A DNA stretch of 64,000 bases, taken from NCBI GenBank assembly GCA_002633005.1, contig NMRA01000623.1, forward strand, positions 62,001-126,000, given 5' to 3'. The DNA comes from Phoronis australis. Its lineage: Eukaryota; Phoronida; Phoronidae. The notes under the pieces were generated by a model that saw nothing but the letters and a program-made list of their open reading frames with translations, made no database searches and was not told where the DNA came from. Numbering within the stretch: the stretch's first letter is position 1; the number at the start of each line of letters is the position of its first letter. Both the position numbers and the translations under genes were made by a program. Below, piece by piece: positions 34,255 to 46,887 of the stretch.

Positions 34255-35746
34255 GGGCAGACGGCAGACCGGTGCGGGGTCGCATGTGAAACTGGTGCCG
34301 CTTTGATGGGTGGGCCGGGTCACAGTTTTAATGTAGCTTAAGTCATGGTGCAATATGGGACGTAGACGAAGTACAACACTTTTTCCTTTTTTACCGAATG
34401 TTTCGATCATAGTTTGGACACAGCTTTAAGAATATATCGTCTCAACACGCTGGCCATGCAGCAGCGCTTTTTTGTTGCACAATTTGACAAACCGCGAATC
34501 ATTATATACATTGACAGTCCAGAAACACCTCACCGCCAATAATTCGCACACATGCATGTCCCCCGGACTACGCGTTTATTGTCTGAGATAAGGTATAGGT
34601 TATTAGATACATGACTTGAACAACGGCCAAATCCTTAGGAGGCACAGAACAGTTCTCACAGGGGTTTGCCTGTCAGAACACACGTCAATGCACTCTTCAC
34701 CCTTTCTTCACTTTGTCAAAAACTACATGCAAATAAGGAAATGTTTTGAGTCATTTCACATCACAAGCCCTACAGATGAGCACAGAAACTTTATTCTCTC
34801 TTGTATTTTTGACCCATTCACCCCCCGTGGAAACCAAGACGAACTAAGAAAAATGAGGGCAAAAAATGCAAAATCGGCACTTTTCACCCCAAAATCACCA
34901 CTTTCCTGCCGATGCTCGACTAATGCCAATATTAGATTCCGAAAGCAAATTTCCTACCAATTTCAAAAATGTGGTCCAAAAGTACTGTCAACAACTAGTT
35001 TTTTTGCAAATCTGGCTTGTTTGAGAGCTACCTGAAATCGCGGCCAGTTTCTCAGTTGCTGCACAGCAATGCACAACTGCAACAGGGGGCCACCATCTTG
35101 AAGAAGAGTGCAGCTACAGCCGAGAAACTGGCCTTTTTTCATTCCCAGCATGTTCACAAATACAAAAAAAACACATTCACTTGGCCTACACACAATACCT
35201 AATTGAAAAATGCCCCCAAGCCTGGCCTAGCCCTAGATTTTAACATTTTGGAAAAGAATAGTCATTTTCATTTAGTTCGGCCACCCATCACAAAATCGAG
35301 TCATTAAATAAGACATATTGACCTTTTTGTTTTCTATGGTTACATTGGTGTCTTACCAAATAAACCATTAAATTCTTGTTTTAAGTCAGTTTGAAGTTGA
35401 CCATTTCATTCCATCAAAGCAATATAATTACTGATAAAAGGAGAGGTACATTCATACCAGAGCAATAAAATAACAAAACATAGACACAGAACACATCGTT
35501 ATTATACTGCAAAATCTTACACAAACCAAATATATAACACTACGTCTGCAATGGTGCGTTGATATCTGGGAAATTGTTCCCAGCATAATAGTCCTCAGTG
35601 GGTGTCGAGTTCAATACCCTGGCCACAAACCCCTCTGGTTAAAAATTCAACATCAAAAACAACGGCGAAATGCCCCTTTAATTGTATTCCGGCACTCTCA
35701 AATCAGCGCTCCCCATGCTCAAAGATGTGGTACAGCGCTTGTGTTT
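34255..35746. other. Region downstream of the ALDH gene
   Basis: Contains the presumed ALDH 3' UTR (from 35746 downward) and otherwise unrecognised AT-rich sequence. Confidence 0.4.
35677..35682 (-). terminator. Possible ALDH polyadenylation signal (ATTAAA)
   Basis: ATTAAA on the minus strand about 65 nt past the ALDH stop. It is the commonest variant hexamer, but a six-base match in AT-rich DNA is weak evidence. Confidence 0.3.
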
Positions 35747-35813
35747 TCAGCTTTGAGGCACTTTGATCACAACTGACTTTTCCTCTAGGTATTCTCGTAA
35801 CCCGTTTTCGCCA
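35747..35813 (-). CDS. ALDH exon l, C-terminus
   Basis: [20 protein letters not shown], then S and TGA at 35747-35749. Typical ALDH C-terminal oligomerisation tail. Confidence 0.93.
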
Positions 35814-38800
35814 CTGAAACGAAAATAATCACTGAGGATAACGTCATCATCATTCGACGCCGTCGCTGACGTCACCGTCGCCGCTGCCGTCGTTTATAAA
35901 ATTCGTTGCCATTAGCAAGTTCATAACACGAACCTATATTTTGATGACTTTAACTTGAGACCTAAAATGTATTTTACCAATTTAAGGTTAATTCACAGTG
36001 AAAGGAGCAATAAATTTTTGAAGACTTACAGTTCTCGGCCGATACCAGACATCTTAAAGCCGCCAAACGGCGCAGTTATGTTTATTTGATCGTAGGTGTT
36101 CACCCTAAAAAGGAATCAAGAAGTTGTAAAAATCTCAATGAAATTAAAAATGTGAAGACAATTATAAATTAAAGATGTAAACGGGGGGAACAACAAAGAA
36201 GATTGTAGCAGCTTAAAACTATGAATTAAACATGAGTTACACTTTATATAGTCTATACAACTCATATATGAGCTATACTTTATGTAGTCTAGGCAGCTCA
36301 TATATGAGCTACGCACCGAAATACATACCACACATAGCCTGCTTCCAGATTGTTAGACATGATGATTGCAGTGTTGAGGTTGGATGTCATTACTCCGGCG
36401 GCCAATCCGTACGGGGTGTCGTTGGCACGCTCTATGACCTCATCAATAGTCTTGAACTTGAAGATCTGCATACAGGGCCCAAAAATCTATAACACGCCAG
36501 AACTAAGTTAGGGTGAAATAAAGAAAAACATGTTATCATGATCTAGAAAGAGCTATAAATACAATTTTCAGGTTGCCACCGTTTTTAGGATAACTAAATG
36601 AAAGACAAGATGGCGATATTCTAAACACGAAAGAAGCACACAGAGACCTTAACATGCACTAAATACAAGAAAAGTTGGTTCAAGTCGGATATGAACCGGT
36701 CCTGCCTGGTCACCTCCTTTTTTCAATGTGTATTACATGTTTTGCAGGCCGGAAGCCTATATTACAAAATATAAAAATATAACCATGCCCTGAACCACAC
36801 CATGACTTATAGATATAGACCAATCAAAATAGAATAAGTCATGCTCGGGGTCAGTTATATTAGATAGCACCAGGAAGAGATAGCACCCATGTCCTCCAGT
36901 AGGTTTTAATAAAATATCAAAACTTGATGCTTTTAGAGCAGATTTCATTAGAAATAACTCAATTTCCATGGCTCCATATTTATTTGAATCATTTGAAAAA
37001 CCAATTTCAGATGGCGAAATTTGCAGGGTTGGATTCGGGATTTTGAGTTAGGGGGGGCCAGGGCAGAGTATTAGGCAGAATTTTGCCAGTCAGACATTCG
37101 CACTCCCGAACTGCCAAATGGAATCTGGGAGAGTTTTAGGGGGTGGGCATGGCCCCCTTGTCCCCCTCCCTTAAATCCGCCACTGATATGGTTCGGAAAA
37201 AACTCCTGTAAAACACGTACAGACCGCTGTGATTCAACCCGAGGTGTGATACACTAGACATATTTCTTGATATATGATTTGACCAGAGTCAGTAAATCGT
37301 GACATTGGGTTCAACGCTTCGCCTCGGTGATAATCACATATTCGGGTCTGAAAACTACCAGTTGACTTCCATGAAAGTCAATAATTGTGTTATATCATGC
37401 TCGACCATGCAGTTGACTGATTACGATGATTTACTAGTGCTACCACATTAGACTAGAATTGAGGTCGGAAACGTCGAAGAAGAGACATTAACAAACCATA
37501 ATATGATACAGGGTGTCCGAAAATATACTGACTCGCGATTCAAATGAGAATTACTGCAATGTATATCGACTTTGGAAATAGATTACTGGTTTAAATTCAT
37601 AAAGAGGTGGAACTTTTGCTAATTCCTTATCTGTGATTGATTGGTGTTCTAACTTGGTGGTCGGACCTCAAAACTAGCTGGCCGAACAAATCGCCAATTT
37701 TGAACAATAAAAACAAACGAGAACGAAACATAAACACTAAATGTCACTTAAATCCTTTCAAAGCGGGTCTCGATTAAGGCTGTCTTGTTTGATCACCGGC
37801 CAACTGGTTATAGCACCGGCCATCGTGTTTTGGGTCCAACCAACAAGTTTTTTGGGTGAGGTCCATGCGCGCACCCAGCCTTCAATCATGATTGGGGGCT
37901 CGAATTCCTGACGCTGTGGACATTTTGCTAACAAAAGAGCGGGCGGACTCTAAAAAAAAGGAAAAAAAAACGGGAGCACCACTGTGAAGTGCGCGTTTGC
38001 GCTTATTTAGTGGACATTTGTCCCATTTTCATGGACTTTTTGTCTCTGAGGGGCGGGCCAAATGGGGGGGGCTCGTTCGAGCCCTCCGACCCCCCCCCCT
38101 CCCCTGGGTTCGCGCATGAGGCCATCGCGTTTTGAAGCCCGGACAACACGTTTGATTACCGACCATTTGGTTTGCAGTCCAGCTGACTGGTTTTCAAGTC
38201 CGGGCAAGTGGTTCTGAAGTCCGACAAATTGTTGATTCACCCTTCATCAGTTGTAACTGGCCGCCTGTATGACTGAATTTCGCACAAGGGCAAATGGCCG
38301 TATGACTGAATTTCGCGCGTACGAAAATAACGTTCACCTCCAATACCCGAGGTGTTCCAGAGAGCATGGAGCCTGGCGCTGAAGTAAGAGGGAGTACCGA
38401 TATGCATAAAGCTGACAGGGGGGCAGCTAAGTTGCCAGCACATTCAGTTCATAATTTTAACAACTCTAGTTGATTCTTTGGAAAGATTGTACCTCTTCTT
38501 TAGCAATACGCATGTCATCGCGAACGTTGCTGAAGATAGTGGGCTCAACAAAGTACCCTTTATCACCATGACGACTACCCCCACACTCCAGCTTCGCCCC
38601 CTGTTGTTTGCCACTGGCGATGAGCTCACAAACTTTTTCAAACTGGTCAGCATCCACCTAAAAGGATTTATTTTGGAGGAAACCACTTGACTAAATACAA
38701 CAATCGTTTTAAATGGGGACATGGCTTTTAAGGAAACATCTGTCGTTCTCAAACGTTTGACGGAATCGACGTAATAAGCATGAAACCATGCCAAACACTA

Positions 38801-41800
38801 ACTGGTAATGCCGGATATAAAGAAAGTCACTTCAAATAAGTAACTGTCAGTTAAAGAACGACGAGGATTTATGTAATGTTGCCGATGTAACCGCTCCACA
38901 GTGATATGTTTTGGCATAGCAACATGTCATTTTAGTACTAGGATAACGAAGGATTATTCTTGGTTAAAGCGGCTCATTTTTTGCCAATCCGATATTGATA
39001 TTTTCCCTATACCTGTGGTCCCTGCTCTGTTCCTTCGTCCAAAGGGTTGCCAACAAGTCTTTTGCTCGCCATTTCACGACAAATCCGGACAAATTCGTCG
39101 TGAATACCTTCTTGGACGAATGTTCTAGAAGGTGAGTAACACATCTGACCGGAATTTGTCATGACGGCACCAAACGCGATATTCGCTGCCATGGAGACTG
39201 TAGAAAATAAATGTGCTCAATTGAAAATGACGCGGCATTACAAGGGTATGCAATCTTACTTACTCATACACTGCACGGGCGTTCTTATTGTCAGCGCTCT
39301 AGTCATTAATTCAGTTCCTTTTCCACGAATATGATTTATTTTCTGCAACTGGGAATATATGCGGTTCGTGAAAAAAGAAATCTGTTTCTAAGAATAGAAC
39401 TGTTGTACATGACAAGGGGAATGCAATTCGTGAGAAAAGAATGCTGGTAATGAGAACGCCCGAGGGGTTGGTTAAGAGAAATATTTGCAACCTTCACCAA
39501 ATATGAGACATAATGCAATACAAAAATTATAACATCTAAATGACCAAAAAGATTAAGTAACTATTATTTTCTTTAAAACCAAACTTACGGTCACTGTCGT
39601 CAAATATAACTAGTGGACTTTTACCGCCACATTCTAGACTAACTCTCTTCAAGTTTGACTTTCCAGCAGCTTGCAGGATGATTTTTGAAACCTGTAAAGC
39701 CCATAGACCAGTAAACGCTAACAGTTACTACAAACAGAGGTTGAAATTTTCATCGAAATGTTTCAAAGGAATGACCCACATAAAAAGCAACTTGACTTAA
39801 ACAAAAACGTGCTTTCTTAGAACTGAAATTTGAATATATTTGCAACTGCACATTTCACGTATTATAATGAGGAACACCAAATGTTAAAACGCTAACTTCA
39901 AATGAAACATTCAGATGTTACGAGGCATCCGCAAGAGATGATATTGCGGTATAGTCTATCAGGTTTGGTAACAGTTTTGGGAGTTGCATAGTTTGTATTG
40001 AATTTGAATTTGTTGATGCTCGCGAACACGTTGTTAATGAGGAAAATAGCCACCTTACATAACATTTGACCAATGCAATGTACCGGCAGAGGAATCTACG
40101 ACGATTTCAGGTAGCACTCGACCCATTTTTGTAATCACGGGAGAATTTCCCTTTCAGCTCTTAGTGATGGCTTAAGGGTTGTGTATTGAAAAGGCAGAGG
40201 TGACTTTGGTATGAAAACCGTCAGCTTTGCATTTTGGGAGCCCCTGAGGACGTAGAAAGTCTCAAAATTTGTGATAGAGAGTATTAAGCTTCTGTGGTCA
40301 CGACCAGTTTTTGAAGAGAAATGGTCATATTTTTTTCATTCTATTCGGAAGCTTTATAGTAGACAAAACGCGAGGAATTTCGTGACGTATGGACTCCAAA
40401 ACAAAAACCAGCAAGAAGGTCATGTATGCGTGGGATGGTGGTACAGATGTTGCTAAAATATGTGTGCGGGTTTGTGCGGGTGAGGGAGAGGGTTACAGTC
40501 GTTTCCAGTATTAATTTCAGGACGATTGTGCACCTGTCAGTAAGTGCGTTAGTTCGTCAAATGTTTTACGCTCCGAATTCTACAATTCCTTAAGACAAGA
40601 GTGGGAATGACGCATGTAGGTTCGTTACTGTAATTCCGTTCAAAGCTCGCTGCGGTGGGTTAATGGGTGAAATGAATTTTGGAATCTATTTTAAGTTTTA
40701 TGATGAAATGACCTCTAATGGTCAACGCACTGTGTCATCCGACGACTGAGACTCACTTCAGACGAGCCGGTGAAGGCTATTTTATCCACATCCGTATGCT
40801 CAGATAACGCTGCCCCGGCTGTTGGTCCGTAGCCAGGGACGATGTTGATGACGCCAGGTGGGAATCCGGCCTGAAGGAGCAAATAGTATCCATTGACATT
40901 TTATGCATGAAGATTCGTAGTCCAGTGAGGCCTTTGATCCACCGTAAACACATTTACAATGTATTTTACTGTACTTAGGTTGCACGTTTTCCGTTATGCA
41001 AAATTGGTTAAATACACGACATTTGTCGTTGTTGACTATCTTTATTCCATCATCCGTTCGTATCCTCGGAACAAAGTTCGATCATTCAACACAACATTGG
41101 TAAAGTAACTGAGCAAGAGACATGATTAAAAGACACATGATTATTTCGAAACATACTTGTTTCATTCTCAATTGGAAATAAAATGACGCCGTAATATTAC
41201 CACAGAACAAAAGCTATTAACATACACACCTGTGAAATGCTGCAAAGAATGACGAAGGGGTAACAGGAAAGTCACGCAAACAAGTATAGCGTGCGGCGCA
41301 ACCCTGTTTGTTGCTCATTCGTCGCACCGGTGTGACCAGAAAGGTATTTCGCAAAAAGGTTATGTCCAATAATTACCTCTAGGACGAACACACCATTAAG
41401 AAAATCATCAGTACGTTTAGAAATATCGTGTCTCTTCGTCAGTTACTTTACCAATGTTCTGTTGAACGTCGAACTAATTCTGATACCTTCCTACTCATCC
41501 GCAGGTTCAGCGATGCTTTCACAGCGCACGTTAGATTGCTCTAAAGCTTACAGTCTTTAAACGCTTAGATAATTTGTTACAGGTGACTTGAAAGCCCAAG
41601 AGGCTAGGGATGTATTGTTCTCTCATGTCCACTAGCAGTGTTTCGTATCAGTATCTATGTTGCTAATTGCAACTAGTTCCTGTATTATATTACCTCAATA
41701 GCGTAAGCACCAAAAACAAGTCCACAAAGAGGAGATTGTTCCGCGGGTTTCAACACTAAGGTATTTCCACAAGCCAACGCGGGGGCTATTTTGAGTACAA

Positions 41801-44800
41801 CCATGCCTGTGGGAAAGTTCCACTGAAAATAATAACTAGATATGTAAACGCACTTGCCAGCACAATACGTCACATTCACCTAAAAACTAACATGTTGTGT
41901 GGTAACTTTGAAAACCTGTGCAAGGGAAATAAATTAACACAAGGATACTACTAAAATAAAGTGATACTACAGTCACGTGACGGTGAAAGGAAAAAACAAA
42001 CAATGAGGTGTTTATCAAATAGCCAGAGTGTAGAGACGTCAATTACTGACCGGAAATTTGTTTTATGGAAACAAAATTACTGGTATGCAACACTTTGTTA
42101 TAATTCTTCAGATGTTAATTATAATGTCTAAAGCATTGCAAATCCGTAGTTTGTCACACACACATACACACACTCACCGGGGTTATACCGCCGCACACAC
42201 CGATTGGTTCCCGCCTTTGGTAGCACAGTGTATCGCCTTCTGTAAAATATTCAAGCAAATTTTTAACGTTATTAAAAATACTCTTCCCATTTCTTTTCAA
42301 AACTATATGATAATGCAAACAGTTTCGTCAAATCTGTGTACTTTCAAACTCATATTTTTTCAAAGCGTACGATATTCAATGTAGAATTTTGAAGTTAATC
42401 TTTAAATTTCGGGGGAGTATCAACGCAATGACCGGCGAAGAAAATGACAGGTGATTTTTATTTTATAAAATTCGAAAACTGAAACAGAAATATGTGTCTG
42501 ACTGTTTTTTTAAAATATTATCCTAAAGATAAATCGAAAGATATCACGTAAACTGAAACATGTCAATTGGTCGTAGGCGTCAACTTGGCTACTTGTTGGA
42601 GCGTTTCTTTGTTTTATTGTAATTTGACGAATTCCGTAATCCTTGGAAAATTGGTGGGTCAAGTTCCCTTGTGACCCCTACTTCCACCGCCTCTCAGTTA
42701 TGGCCGCGTAAGGCACTAGACGACTACGGCGAATTTTAAATCCCACACCCGATGGACGTACCGCCCTGGTTTCTTTGATCTCGCGCAAGTCTCAACTTTG
42801 CCTGATTTTCTGTTGCGAAGGTCATGCGCGCACCCAGCCTATAATACGGGGGGCTCGAATTTCCGATGGTGTGGACTTTTTATCAGCATAAAAGCCGACG
42901 GACTAAAAAAACGGGGTACCACGTCCAGAGCTGTGAATTGTGCGTTTGCGCCTTCTCAGTGGACTTTTTGTCTCGTTCTCTCGGCCGGCCTTTTTGTTTC
43001 TCAGAGGCGGACCTTTTTGTCCACTTCGCCCAATGGGGGGGCTCGTTCGAGCCCCCCCCCCCCCCCCCCCCCCCCNGGCACAGCAGAGGCAGAGTGTCAT
43101 TTTCCCTAGGTTTGGTTGGCTCGTGTTACAAATCAACGTAGTCTGGATTTACTGAAACTTCGTGTGTACCTAGTTTTGCGTTATCATTAGGAGAATTTGT
43201 CTTTATTGTAAACAAATATCCACAAATCGTTTTTCAAGCATCAAAATTGACCCAGAAATAGTAAAGTTACTGCTTGTCCTAGCTTTAAATCTGAGTCTTC
43301 AAGCGCACTGTCCAAATACACGTGGCTCACAAAGAACAAATAGCTGCTACCAGTGTAACTGTTATGGCCTAAAGCGAGACATTTGAGGACAACTTTATGT
43401 AATCTGTGAGGTGATGACTTAGTTATGATTCGCGCACAGTTATAGTATCAATGTTTCGCCTAATGATTAAATACCAGCTGGTAGTGTCAGTCCCTGTATC
43501 TTATCGGACCATCCAGCGTAGTAACGCAGCGTATCGATACACAGTTGGACTTCTCCTTTGCCAAGGTTCACGGGCTTACCCATTTCCAAAGACATAAGTC
43601 TCTGTAAAAATAACATATATGAAACTGTATCATGAGGGTCAATATCAATTGCAAATTATTGACTTCGAAATATTGTCCGCTGGTAGGTTTATAACTCCAC
43701 GATCTATCTTGACCCAAAAATTACCACCAAATAGTCAGCGTCACGTTGGACCAAATCAGCCATCCTGTCCAGAAGTCGACCTCGGGCAGACGCCGCCATT
43801 TTTCGCCATGGTGAGCCGCGCTTGAAGGCATCTCTTGCCGCCGCTACGGCCTTGTCAACGTCTGCCTGAAAACAATTTTGTGGAGAATTATCAGAATTGA
43901 ATAAAAAGTAGAAATGTGTGTGTTTTGACGGACGATAACAATGATTTAAGTCAGTGCTGGTGTGATGCCAAGTTTGTATACCTGCAAAGTTGATTAACCA
44001 ATTCACTAAGTGGTCTCATCCTTGCAAACCAAGAACGTAGGCTATTGACAGCACTATGGCACCTGCAACATTACTCATCACTCCTTCCATGATTGATTTT
44101 TTTTCTTTTTTTTTCCGATTAAGTTTTTATATTTTCTCTAGCATGGGTATTTACAATTTACACGAAACAATAAACAATACAGTATACAAGTACATTAGTT
44201 GCAACAGATTATCGTCAAGTATCACAATTTGGTATACAGGACAGAAATACAGATACGTAAGAAAAAAATCAAGCCATTCTCACCCTCAACATACACGCCA
44301 CACGCACCCGCCCCCCCAACTTACTCTTAGTAGGATGTTGTCAGGCAAAAGTTATGGTTAACCAGTTTCTCCAGGTTGAATGGTATTCATCTAAATTACC
44401 ATTATTTAATAAAATCCTTCTTTGAATATAAAATTCTCTTTCTAATATCTTAAAGAACTGACAGAATCTGAGGATTATTTTTTTACACCTGGATAGGTAA
44501 ATAAAATGTTTTAATTGCAAAAGTATCCAATTTAAAACTTTATTTTCATTACTTATGGGCATCCCAAAAAACATTGTTTTTTTTGTCAATAACCATATTT
44601 ATACCTTTTACCAACAACACCCATCCATGATTTATGATAACAGGTAAAATGATTCAACTAACTGTCAGTTCTATCAAGTAAAAAGTCAGACAATAATGTC
44701 ATAGTAGGTTAGGCCTATTTAGCTTCGATATCCCATTGTACACTACCTTCTCTCAGGTCAGATGGGATTTGAGCTTTAAAATTAAAACAACTAATAGTTC

Positions 44801-45061
44801 TTCGTTACCTGGCACTTCGAGCCTAGAAATCATTTCTAATGTGTCAGTAAGGAATAAGCTAAGACCAATTTTTAATGGTAAATGGTTTGAATCAAAAGTT
44901 AGAGTTCGACTAATTCTATGACAACTAGACTGCATCCCATATCTAGCTATTCGTACTTTGTCGCCTTCTTGTACCCGACATATCTCCTCTTCAGTAGACG
45001 GGTTGATGTCAGCGAAGGTTTTACCACTTGTTGAATTCACCCATTCGTTATTGATGAAGAT
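35747..45061 (-). CDS. Aldehyde dehydrogenase, class 1/2-like, 12 exons, 476 aa, N-terminal exon missing
   Basis: Exons (5' to 3'): 45061-44957, 43865-43725, 43601-43475, 42239-42178, 41822-41694, 40870-40757, 39691-39589, 39197-39013, 38657-38493, 36486-36329, 36104-36030, 35813-35747. All joins keep frame and give 1431 nt with TGA. Conserved ALDH elements are present in order: IFINNEW start, TPWNFP (oxyanion Asn), LKPAEQSP (cofactor Lys), FTGSSE (NAD clamp), SLECGGKSP (general-base Glu), GQMC (catalytic Cys, codon 39139-39141), EEIFGP (Glu) and PFGGFKMSG. Family members oxidise aldehydes to acids with NAD(P); the substrate cannot be told. The exon order fits ALDH1/ALDH2, but the linker [11 protein letters not shown] replaces the usual LETLDNGKP, so this is a diverged member. 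Only about 10-25 N-terminal residues are missing, so cytosolic against mitochondrial location is open. Confidence 0.95.
36030..36104 (-). CDS. ALDH exon k (75 nt)
   Basis: [20 protein letters not shown], then IGRE; the conserved PFGG-K-SG motif. Confidence 0.94.
36225..36312. repeat. Two-unit repeat with ctcatatatgag palindromes
   Basis: The phrase actttat-tagtct-acaactcatatatgagct occurs twice just downstream of the exon j donor. Each unit ends in a 12-base perfect palindrome. Confidence 0.7.
36329..36486 (-). CDS. ALDH exon j
   Basis: [20 protein letters not shown], then [14 protein letters not shown]. Cys replaces the usual Val in IFGPV. Donor gtatgt splits the Trp codon. Confidence 0.94.
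36487..37863. other. ALDH intron, element remnants
   Basis: No exon. Ends of a G/C-run element with the signature taaatccgccactg at 37173-37185 (the complement of that at 33111). Confidence 0.45.
37864..38118. mobile_element. MITE-like element copy A, 255 bp, TIR catgcgcgcacccag
   Basis: Starts catgcgcgcacccag and ends ctgggttcgcgcatg, terminal inverted repeats with one mismatch. Inside are runs of G followed by runs of C (ggggggctcgttcgagccc type), giving a stable hairpin. It lies in an ALDH intron. Same family as 42833-43076 and 50112-50332. Confidence 0.85.
38493..38657 (-). CDS. ALDH exon i
   Basis: [41 protein letters not shown]. Standard ALDH C-terminal catalytic-domain sequence. Confidence 0.95.
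39013..39197 (-). CDS. ALDH exon h with catalytic Cys
   Basis: [20 protein letters not shown], then [13 protein letters not shown] and GTEQGPQ. The catalytic Cys codon is 39139-39141. Confidence 0.95.
39589..39691 (-). CDS. ALDH exon g
   Basis: [20 protein letters not shown], then [14 protein letters not shown]. Contains the general-base Glu. Cys replaces the usual Leu after it (LECGGK rather than LELGGK). Confidence 0.94.
39692..40756. other. ALDH intron, nothing recognised
   Basis: Unique-looking sequence without exon or repeat that I could name. Confidence 0.4.
40757..40870 (-). CDS. ALDH exon f
   Basis: [19 protein letters not shown], then [12 protein letters not shown]: Rossmann-fold glycines and the nicotinamide clamp. 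Confidence 0.95.
40871..41693. other. ALDH intron with internal inverted similarity
   Basis: Words near 41070-41160 (cggaacaaagttcgatcatt, gtaaagtaactga) reappear as complements near 41440-41490, suggesting a degraded foldback element. Confidence 0.4.
41694..41822 (-). CDS. ALDH exon e
   Basis: [20 protein letters not shown], then [11 protein letters not shown]: oxyanion-hole Asn and cofactor-binding Lys. Confidence 0.95.
42157..42177 (-). repeat. (GT)-rich run abutting the ALDH exon d donor
   Basis: On the minus strand the donor gtgagt runs straight into gtgtgtatgtgtgtgtg. The run begins within the first intron bases. Confidence 0.85.
42178..42239 (-). CDS. ALDH exon d (62 nt)
   Basis: [20 protein letters not shown]. 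The exon is too short to appear as an open frame of note. Its donor is followed directly by a (GT)-rich run. Confidence 0.92.
42833..43076. mobile_element. MITE-like element copy B, broken at an N
   Basis: Begins catgcgcgcacccag as in copies A and C, has the same internal tagtggactttttgtct-like words, and ends in a long C run and N at 43076. The right terminus is therefore missing from the assembly. The proline-rich open frames here are artefacts of the C run. Confidence 0.8.
43475..43601 (-). CDS. ALDH exon c
   Basis: [18 protein letters not shown], then [13 protein letters not shown]. The LRYYAGW-DK motif is typical of ALDH1/2. Confidence 0.93.
43725..43865 (-). CDS. ALDH exon b
   Basis: [20 protein letters not shown], then [20 protein letters not shown]; matches the N-terminal helix region of ALDH1/2. 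Confidence 0.94.
43866..44956. other. ALDH intron, AT-rich
   Basis: No exon or named element seen. Confidence 0.4.
44957..45061 (-). CDS. ALDH exon a (first exon found)
   Basis: [16 protein letters not shown], then [16 protein letters not shown]. An acceptor (cttgcag) precedes it in phase 0, so at least one more 5' exon exists. An in-frame ATG lies upstream of the acceptor, but using it would ignore the conserved intron. Confidence 0.92.
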
Positions 45062-46887
45062 CTGCAAGTAATGCACAAAAGGCGGACTTTTGGTTGCAAG
45101 AAGCAAAGAGTAGTGACTTAGTCAACGTTTATAAGGACTTTATATTAAATGTGGAAAACGACAAATCCGGTAACAATTTTCGAAAAGTACTTAACTGAAT
45201 AGATAAAAAATTAACACTCTTCATTCTATTTCGTCCTCGCACAAGGTCTGAGGGGCCACCGGGCATTGCCCAGTGCTTGACCGGCAGCCTGTATATCATC
45301 GGACCTAACCAGCTAAGCAAGTAGTGCTGGTGGGTCAGTTGCTTCATCATGGTGGTGACACAGCAGTCGACTGGGAGATTACTGTTTGAAATTGAAGGCC
45401 ACCCAACCGACTACTTCCGAAAAAACACCAACAAGTAGGTTTACTATAGGCCTATAAGTCCACAGTACCTAGCCTAAATTATTTCCGGCTACAGACAGAG
45501 AAGGGAGTAGGTCTATACGCTGACTCCTCGCGGCTACAGAAGCGCTGACTGTAAACTGCAATTACTGAATTCATAAGTTACTAGAAGCATTTAGAAGCAT
45601 AATAGCATATCAATCAACAAACTTGGGTGTGCTTCACCGTTGGACTCGGATATGTCATCGTTCGTACGCTGAGCCTGAAAAGATTGCGAAGTGGAAAGGG
45701 CGTCTGATGTTCTCATCAAGCACTTGGCAGAATAGGCGTTACGTCCACTCAGGTCAAAGATATCTGTTTGAGTGGGTCACGCCGTCACTGAGATTAATTC
45801 TTCGATGATCCGTAGACTTGGCAGCCAAGTCAGTCCCGTCAATGATACTATAAAATCTTTGCCGGGCCCCGCTAAAATAGTCTGCAACTATGCAGTATCC
45901 GTCGGTACATGAAAACGAGGGCAATTGAAGCCTAGTATAGGCCTACGTTCAACACACGGGAAGGCTGGCTACTTTTCATCCGTGAGTTACGCAAGCTGGA
46001 GGTTCATAACCCGGCCGCCCTCCGGCAATCTCAAATCTCCGGTCTCTTACGATTGCAAGTCAGATTCAAGGTTTCGCAGTTGAGAGCTAACATCTACGCT
46101 CTCTGCTCACGCCTGTAATGATTGTGTGCGTGTGAACAAGTTAACCAGAAAAAGACCAATGGCTCAAATCAAAAATTTCAGTGCAGACGGAACGCAACCG
46201 CTTTATGAAATCCTGCGCACCACAGTGCTATGATGGCGCAAGCACGTGGCTAGGTCTGCGTAAGGATTTCTTTCGGGCATATATAGGTGACTGGCGTAGC
46301 TAGATGGAGATTCAAAAACAGGCCGGTGTGTGTGTGTGGGGGGGGGGATGCACCGCATAGGGGCTGACGGAAATCGGAAGGTGGTTCAGGTAGCACTAGA
46401 TGCAACTAGTGACGAACGGCGGGGGAACAGGGGTAATAAACGGTCAAGGGTTCAAAGCCCTGGGAACTAACATGTCATGCTCGATCGATCGCCTTCAGCG
46501 CAGTCGCACAAAATATGATTATATTAATTTAGTAAGCATCACAAGCCCGTAGCCCACGGAAAAGGTCCAGCCCCAGCCTATCCGTTAGAAATAGGCTATA
46601 TAGTAATGGACAACAACAACGACAACAACAAAAACAACAACTATTACAACAACAAAATTGTTGCAGCTACTGGTATAACTACATGCATAACTAAGTTAGA
46701 CGAATTTGGTTCTGATTCAAAGCGCTTCGCTTAATCATCGGGCTCTACCCGGCCCCAGGGCCCAACTTCGCCCGAGTCATGGTGTTTGCGCAGATGACAG
46801 GATCCAGCGTACGTACGTAGAGCCGGAGGCTTTATGTCATTCATTGGCATTAAACGTGAGTGGTTGCTACACCATTATCGTCGATAT
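45062..46887. other. Upstream of ALDH exon a; 5' exon not found
   Basis: The missing first ALDH exon should lie here or further right. I found no short open frame with a phase-0 donor that I could defend. A (CAA)n microsatellite lies at about 46612-46660. Confidence 0.4.

Noticed and set aside
36650-36760. B-box-like word ggttcatatcc on the minus strand
   Set aside because: No A-box at the right distance and no cloverleaf; a chance match.
42798-43155. Open frames with long proline or glycine runs
   Set aside because: They cross a poly-C run and an N inside a MITE-like element.
44753-45106. ALDH starting at an ATG upstream of exon a within the same open frame
   Set aside because: It would read through a good acceptor (cttgcag) at a conserved intron position and replace the expected N-terminus with unrelated residues.
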